Made by a program: the position numbers and the translations under genes
Notes under the pieces: generated by a model
What the model was told of the DNA's origin: nothing
Seen by the model: only the letters and a program-made list of their open reading frames with translations
Database searches by the model: none
Source: Micromonospora sp. RHAY321
GTDB lineage: Bacteria; Actinomycetota; Actinomycetes; Mycobacteriales; Micromonosporaceae
Assembly: GCF_023896955.1 (NCBI RefSeq)
Contig: NZ_JAMHIW010000016.1
Coordinates: 62,001 to 126,000, forward strand
Direction of reading: 5' to 3'
DNA: 64,000 nt
Part shown: piece by piece, positions 59,994 through 64,000 of the stretch
How the letters are laid out: each line of letters starts with the position of its first letter
Numbering within the stretch: position 1 is the stretch's first letter

Positions 59994-60830
59994 ATGGAGA
60001 GCTTCGGAACCCGGCTGCACCGGGCCGTCACCGAGCGGGGACCACTCTGTGTGGGCATCGATCCGCATCCCGGTCTGCTGGCCCGCTGGGGCCTCGCCGA
60101 CGACGTCCAGGGGCTTGACCGGTTCGCCCGGACCGTCACGGAAGCCCTCGGTGACCGGGTTGCGGTTGTCAAGCCTCAGTCGGCCTTTTTCGAGCGGTTC
60201 GGGTCCCGCGGGGTGGCGATTCTTGAGTCAACTATCCGACAGTTACGGGATGCCGGTTCGCTCGTTCTGCTGGACGTCAAGCGCGGCGACATCGGCTCGA
60301 CGGTCAGCGCGTACGCCGCCGCGTACCTCGATCCATCCAGCCCGTTGTATGTCGACGCGGTCACCGCGAGCCCCTACCTGGGAGTAGGTTCGCTCGCGCC
60401 GATGTTCGAGCTGGCCGCCGAGCACGGCGGCGGAGTCTTCGTGCTGGCCCTCACCTCCAACCCGGAGGGGGCCGCCGTCCAGCGGGCCCGCACGGCCGAC
60501 GGACGCACCGTGGCGCAGACCGTGATCGACGAGATTTCCCAGCTCAACAGGGGTGCGGACCCCCTCGGCAGCTTCGGTCTGGTGGTCGGCGCGACCATCG
60601 GCGACACCGGCCACGACCTCTCCGGCGTGGGGGGTCCACTGCTCGCTCCGGGGCTCGGCGCGCAGGGTGCCGGCGCCGCGGATCTGCGGACCGTCTTCGG
60701 CTCCAGCCTCTCCGCGGTGCTCCCGTCGTACTCCCGGGAGGTGCTCTCGGCGGGCCCCGACGTCGCCGCTCTGCGGGCCGCCGCCGACCGGGTGCTGGCC
60801 GACTGCCGGGCCGTTCTGGCTGCCCCGTGA
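59994..60830 (+). CDS. pyrF: Orotidine 5'-phosphate decarboxylase (type 2)
   Basis: The last step of UMP synthesis. The 278-aa product is the longer type 2 form: GPLCVGIDPHPGLLARWGL, KPQSAFFERFG, the catalytic LLDVKRGDIGST and TASPYLGVGSLAP. ATG 59994 has GGGGAAG upstream. It is separated from pyrD by bioA and element C, so it may need its own promoter. mihF follows after 178 nt. Confidence 0.95.
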   Translation: MESFGTRLHRAVTERGPLCVGIDPHPGLLARWGLADDVQGLDRFARTVTEALGDRVAVVKPQSAFFERFGSRGVAILESTIRQLRDAGSLVLLDVKRGDIGSTVSAYAAAYLDPSSPLYVDAVTASPYLGVGSLAPMFELAAEHGGGVFVLALTSNPEGAAVQRARTADGRTVAQTVIDEISQLNRGADPLGSFGLVVGATIGDTGHDLSGVGGPLLAPGLGAQGAGAADLRTVFGSSLSAVLPSYSREVLSAGPDVAALRAAADRVLADCRAVLAAP

Positions 60831-61008
60831 CTGACTGACGGCTCGGTCACTCTGCGATGATCATCGCGCGCCCACGTTGCCGAAAGCTCCGTTGACCGCT
60901 AGTTTTCCCCGCGCTGGGAACCACGGACCCCTTGGTTCACAGCGACACCACGTTTCACAGATGCGGCGGTGCGCCCCGCCCGCCGCGATAGGGACCTGAG
61001 GAGAACTG

Positions 61009-61326
61009 GTGCCGCTCCCGTCACTGACCCCCGAACAGCGCGCTGCCGCGCTCGAGAAGGCCGCGGAGATCCGCAAGGCCCGTGCCGAGCTGAAGGAGCA
61101 GCTCAAGCAGGGCAAGACCACCCTTGGTGCCGTCCTCGAGCGCGCCGAGAGCGACGACGTCGTGGGCAAGCTCAAGGTTTCGGCCGTCCTGCAGGCGATG
61201 CCGGGCATCGGCAAGATCCGGGCTACCCAGATCATGGAGAAGCTCAAGATCGCCGACAGCCGTCGCCTGCGCGGCCTCGGCGAGCAGCAGCGCAAGGCAC
61301 TGCTTGGAGAGTTCGCCGCCAACTGA
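61009..61326 (+). CDS. mihF: Actinobacterial integration host factor (mIHF)
   Basis: The 105-aa nucleoid protein is helical and basic: LTPEQRAAALEKAAEIRKARAELKEQLKQGKTTLGAVLERAESDDVVGKLKVSAVLQAMPGIGKIRATQIMEKLKIADSRRLRGLG, with the helix-two-turn-helix (PGIGKIRATQIM) used for DNA binding. mIHF binds DNA without sequence preference and is essential in mycobacteria. GTG 61009 follows GAGGAG with a 5-nt gap. The order mihF-gmk-rpoZ is conserved in actinobacteria. Confidence 0.95.
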   Translation: MPLPSLTPEQRAAALEKAAEIRKARAELKEQLKQGKTTLGAVLERAESDDVVGKLKVSAVLQAMPGIGKIRATQIMEKLKIADSRRLRGLGEQQRKALLGEFAAN

Positions 61327-61351
61327 ACCTGGCAGCGTGTAGAAACAAGCA

Positions 61352-61885
61352 GTGAGCACGGATGACGAGGCGCGCCCGGCGGCTCGGCTCACTGTCCTGG
61401 CTGGACCTTCGGGTTCCGGCACGGAGAGTGTCGTCGAGCTTGTCCGGGCGCGTTCTCCGTCCGTGTGGATCCCGGTGCCGGCGACCACCCGGCCGCGCCG
61501 GGAGGCGGAGGTGGACGGAGTCGACCGGGTGTTCCTGGCCCCCGCGGAGTTCGACCGCCGGGTGGCCGCCGGCGAGCTGCTGGAGTGGTCCCGGATGGGT
61601 CCACACCGCCGGGGCACCCCGTACCTGCCGCTGCGCGCCCGGCTCGACGCCGGGCAGCCGGTGCTGCTCCCCCTCGACCTGGCCGGCGCCCAGCTGGTCC
61701 GGGCACGGTCACCCGACGCCCGGCTGGTGCTGCTGAGCCCGCCCGGGTACCGACCCGCCCCGGCCGTGGCGGCCGCCTTCGACCACACGCTGAGCCACGA
61801 CCGCACCGATCGGGTGGTCGACGAGCTGGTAGGCTTACTCGGTTCTTCTTATCCGGACCCGGCCTGGTCGCGCGTGCGTGGCTGA
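61352..61885 (+). CDS. Degenerate guanylate kinase-like protein at the gmk locus
   Basis: The 177-aa product occupies the gmk place (mihF-gmk-rpoZ) and keeps parts of the fold: LTVLAGPSGSGTESVV, PVPATTRPRREAEVDGVDRVF, FDRRVAAGELLEWSRMG and LLPLDLAGAQLVRARSPDARLVLLSPPG. Key features are missing. The P-loop Lys (GxxGxGKS/T) is Thr, the GMP-binding Tyr positions read DRVF and HRRGTP, and the roughly 30-residue LID region after SPPG (RLRGRG-type Arg segment in other Gmk proteins) is absent, so the protein is short. No other reading frame supplies the missing piece. It is probably not a normal guanylate kinase, and a functional one should lie elsewhere. GTG 61352 has no clear Shine-Dalgarno site. 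Confidence 0.8.
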   Translation: MSTDDEARPAARLTVLAGPSGSGTESVVELVRARSPSVWIPVPATTRPRREAEVDGVDRVFLAPAEFDRRVAAGELLEWSRMGPHRRGTPYLPLRARLDAGQPVLLPLDLAGAQLVRARSPDARLVLLSPPGYRPAPAVAAAFDHTLSHDRTDRVVDELVGLLGSSYPDPAWSRVRG

Positions 61886-61949
61886 CGGCCGGCCGCCGTT
61901 GAGACTCAGCACCGCGTCCGCGCGGCTCGAAAGACGCAGAGGTTAATTC

Positions 61950-62213
61950 GTGGGATCCATCGCCAACCCCGAAGGCATCACCAACCCGCCGATCGACGAG
62001 CTCCTCGAGAAGACGACGTCGAAGTACGCGCTGGTCATCTTCGCCGCCAAGCGCGCGCGCCAGGTCAACGCCTACTACAGCCAGCTCGGTGAGGGCCTCC
62101 TGGAGTACGTCGGCCCGCTCGTGGAGACCACCCCGCAGGAGAAGCCCCTCTCCATCGCCATGCGCGAGATCAACGGTGGCCTGCTCACCGCCGAGCCGAC
62201 CGACCAGCCGTAA
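61950..62213 (+). CDS. rpoZ: RNA polymerase omega subunit
   Basis: The 87-aa subunit stabilises beta' and, in many bacteria, forms part of a ppGpp site. The family signature is [38 protein letters not shown], followed by the typical actinobacterial tail ([19 protein letters not shown]). GTG 61950 has AGAGG 7 nt upstream. Confidence 0.95.
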   Translation: MGSIANPEGITNPPIDELLEKTTSKYALVIFAAKRARQVNAYYSQLGEGLLEYVGPLVETTPQEKPLSIAMREINGGLLTAEPTDQP

Positions 62214-62227
62214 GCCCCCGTACGTCG

Positions 62228-63436
62228 ATGTCCGCCGGGATCGTCCTCGGGGTCGGCGGCGGCATCGCCGCCTACAAGGCCTGTGAGCTGCTGCGGCTCT
62301 TCACCGAATCGGGCCACCGGGTTCGTGTCGTGCCGACCGCGTCGGCGCTCCGGTTCGTCGGGGCGCCGACCTGGGCGGCGCTCTCCGGCCAACCGGTCGC
62401 CGACGACGTCTGGTCCGACGTGCACGAGGTGCCGCACGTCCGGCTCGGCCAGCAGGCCGACCTGGTGGTGGTCGCGCCGACCACCGCCGACCTGCTCGCC
62501 AAGGCCGCCCACGGGCTCGCCGACGACCTGCTGACCAACACGCTGCTGACCGCTCGCTGCCCGGTCGTGCTGGCCCCGGCCATGCACACCGAGATGTGGG
62601 AGCACCCCGCCACCGTGGCCAACGTCGCCACGCTGCGCGCCCGGGGTGTCCGGGTCATCGAGCCGGCCGTCGGCCGGCTCACCGGGGTCGACACCGGCAA
62701 GGGCCGGCTGCCCGACCCGGCGGAGATCTTCGCGGTCGCCCGTCGGGTCCTCACCCGGGGCGGGCACGCCCCCGCCGACCTGGCCGGCCGGCGGGTGGTG
62801 GTCACCGCGGGTGGCACCCGCGAGCCGTTGGACCCGGTGCGCTTCCTGGGCAACCGGTCCTCCGGCAAGCAGGGTTACGCCTTCGCCCGGGCGGCGGTCG
62901 CCCGGGGCGCCCGGGTCACCCTCATCTCCGCCAACGTCTCCCTCGCCGACCCCGCCGGTGTCGACCTGATCCGGGTGGGCACCACGGCCGAGTTGCGGGA
63001 GGCCACGCTGAAGGCCGCCGTCGAGGCCGACGCGGTGGTGATGGCGGCCGCTCCGGCCGATTTCCGGCCGGCGACGTACGCGCCTGGCAAAATCAAGAAG
63101 TCGGACGATGGCGTCGCACCCGCCATAGAGCTCGTCACCAACCCGGACATCGCGGCGGAGCTCGGCCAGCGCAAGCGGGCGGAGCAGCTGCTGGTGGTGT
63201 TCGCCGCCGAGACCGGCGAGGCCGAGGCCAACGGTCGGGCGAAACTCGCCCGGAAGCGGGCCGACCTGATCGTGGTCAACGAGGTCGGTCAGGACAAGGT
63301 CTTCGGCGCCGACACCAACACGGTGACGGTCATCGGCGCGGACGGCTCGGTCAGCCGACTGCCGGAGCAGGCCAAGGAGGACGTGGCCGACACCGTGTGG
63401 GATCTCGTCGTGGCGCGGCTGCCCGGCCGCTCCTGA
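62228..63436 (+). CDS. coaBC: Bifunctional phosphopantothenoylcysteine decarboxylase / synthetase
   Basis: The 402-aa fusion catalyses two steps of CoA synthesis. The N-terminal CoaC flavoprotein domain has IVLGVGGGIAAYKACELLR, the catalytic His in VPHVRLG, and LAPAMHTEMWEHPA. The C-terminal CoaB domain has VVTAGGTREPLDPVRFLGNRSSGKQGYAFA, AAPADFRPATYAPGKIKK and NEVGQDKVFGADTNTVTVIG. ATG 62228 follows rpoZ closely. The gene ends 88 nt before metK. Confidence 0.95.
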   Translation: MSAGIVLGVGGGIAAYKACELLRLFTESGHRVRVVPTASALRFVGAPTWAALSGQPVADDVWSDVHEVPHVRLGQQADLVVVAPTTADLLAKAAHGLADDLLTNTLLTARCPVVLAPAMHTEMWEHPATVANVATLRARGVRVIEPAVGRLTGVDTGKGRLPDPAEIFAVARRVLTRGGHAPADLAGRRVVVTAGGTREPLDPVRFLGNRSSGKQGYAFARAAVARGARVTLISANVSLADPAGVDLIRVGTTAELREATLKAAVEADAVVMAAAPADFRPATYAPGKIKKSDDGVAPAIELVTNPDIAAELGQRKRAEQLLVVFAAETGEAEANGRAKLARKRADLIVVNEVGQDKVFGADTNTVTVIGADGSVSRLPEQAKEDVADTVWDLVVARLPGRS

Positions 63437-63485
63437 CGGGTGGAACAGCGCACGACCGACGGGGAACATCCGCCGCAGTGGTGAT

Positions 63486-63491
63486 TAGACT
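63486..63491 (+). promoter_or_regulatory. Candidate -10 of metK
   Basis: TAGACT lies 33 nt before GTG 63525 and resembles the -10 proposed for efp. The 88-nt gap shows no SAM riboswitch fold that I can recognise. Confidence 0.3.
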
Positions 63492-63524
63492 GCCGCGGAA
63501 CGACTTCACACGCTTAGGAGTGCC

Positions 63525-64000
63525 GTGACACGCCGCCTCTTCACGTCCGAATCGGTCACGGAAGGCCACCCGGACAAGATCGCCGACCAGATCAGCGATG
63601 GCATCCTCGACGCCCTGCTCACCGAGGATCCGCACAGCCGAGTGGCGGTGGAAACCATGATCACCACCGGTCAGGTGCACATCGCGGGTGAGGTGACCAC
63701 CAAGGCCTACGCCGACATCCCGACCATCGTGCGCCGCACCATCCTCGACATCGGGTACGACTCCTCGAAGAAGGGTTTCGACGGAGCCTCCTGCGGGGTC
63801 AGCGTCTCCATTGGTGCGCAGTCCGAGGACATCGCGCAGGGTGTGGACAACGCCTTCGAACTGCGTACCGGGGCGTCGGAGAGCGCGCTGGACGCGCAGG
63901 GCGCCGGCGACCAGGGCATGATGTTCGGGTTCGCCTGCTCGGAGACCCCCGAGCTGATGCCGCTGCCGATCGCGCTGGCGCACCGGCTGGCCCGCCGGCT
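63525..64000 (+). CDS. metK: S-adenosylmethionine synthetase (5' part, runs off the window)
   Basis: The visible 158 codons match the MetK N-terminus: [28 protein letters not shown] (ATP-binding HPDK) and the [16 protein letters not shown] hexapeptide region. The enzyme makes SAM from methionine and ATP. GTG 63525 has TTAGGAG 4 nt upstream. SAM is also the amino donor for the BioA encoded 4 kb upstream. The reading frame is open at the window end. Confidence 0.95.
   Translation, partial: MTRRLFTSESVTEGHPDKIADQISDGILDALLTEDPHSRVAVETMITTGQVHIAGEVTTKAYADIPTIVRRTILDIGYDSSKKGFDGASCGVSVSIGAQSEDIAQGVDNAFELRTGASESALDAQGAGDQGMMFGFACSETPELMPLPIALAHRLARR

Noticed and set aside
61886-61949. A frameshift that would restore the missing C-terminal part of the gmk-like protein
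   Set aside because: Other frames after 61740 give Arg/Pro-rich sequence without LID-type residues, and the intact end (FDHTLSHDRTDRVVDELVGLL) is already in the main frame, so the LID is deleted and not shifted.
63437-63524. A SAM riboswitch upstream of metK
   Set aside because: The gap is only 88 nt and shows no recognisable SAM-riboswitch core by eye.

Overview
The window is high-GC chromosomal DNA from a filamentous actinobacterium, most likely a Micromonosporaceae member (Micromonospora or Salinispora type). The evidence is a very high GC bias at third codon positions, many GTG starts, an intact BldD regulator, a gene for the actinobacterial integration host factor, and gene orders known from actinomycetes (apt-relA-cyclophilin-hisS; rarA-alaS-ruvX-mltG-aroE; aroC-aroK-aroB-aroQ-efp-nusB-bldD; pyrR-pyrB-pyrC-carA-carB-pyrD-pyrF-mihF-gmk-rpoZ-coaBC-metK). 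The genus is an inference. I see no rRNA, tRNA, CRISPR array, transposase or phage gene.

Layout. 1-7.0 kb: end of apt, the bifunctional (p)ppGpp enzyme relA, two membrane-anchored cyclophilins on the minus strand, a glyoxalase-II-like hydrolase and hisS. 7.0-17.3 kb: mixed genes, namely an acyl-ACP desaturase, a thioesterase/HxlR divergent pair, a secreted S1 protease, a DUF998 membrane protein, aspS, an RmlD-like reductase, an ArsR-type regulator coupled to an MFS pump, a GNAT enzyme and a small membrane protein. 17.3-27.9 kb: rarA, a very long proline-rich membrane protein, two small DUF proteins, alaS, ruvX, mltG and aroE, mostly overlapping or closely spaced.

27.9-43.1 kb: an accessory block of twelve plus-strand genes splits aroE from aroC. 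It holds a PAP2 phosphatase, a secreted GH26-type glycosidase, a secreted beta-propeller protein, a Wzz-like chain-length protein fused to a kinase-like domain without a P-loop, a Wzy-like polymerase, a Wzx-like flippase, a PAPS-dependent sulfotransferase, an APH-fold kinase, a split Alg14/Alg13-type glycosyltransferase, a GT2 glycosyltransferase and a methyltransferase. I read it as a locus for assembly, export, modification and trimming of an extracellular polysaccharide, possibly sulfated. This is the most interesting region.

43.1-49.2 kb: the shikimate run aroC-aroK-[hydrolase/WYL regulator insertion]-aroB-aroQ, then efp-nusB. bldD faces nusB across a strong bidirectional hairpin. 50.0-60.8 kb: the pyrimidine operon, headed by pyrR with a PyrR-type RNA element, with bioA inserted between pyrD and pyrF beside a large inverted repeat. 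61.0-64.0 kb: mihF, a gmk-like gene that has lost its P-loop lysine and LID segment, rpoZ, coaBC and the 5' part of metK.

Other noteworthy signals are a 12-bp hairpin that places the ribosome binding site in its loop and the start codon in its stem (31.0 kb), a perfect 17-bp inverted repeat in the promoter of the ArsR-type regulator (14.2 kb), three large intergenic inverted repeats (8.0, 13.3 and 58.5 kb), and a 66-bp in-frame tandem repeat (20.6 kb).
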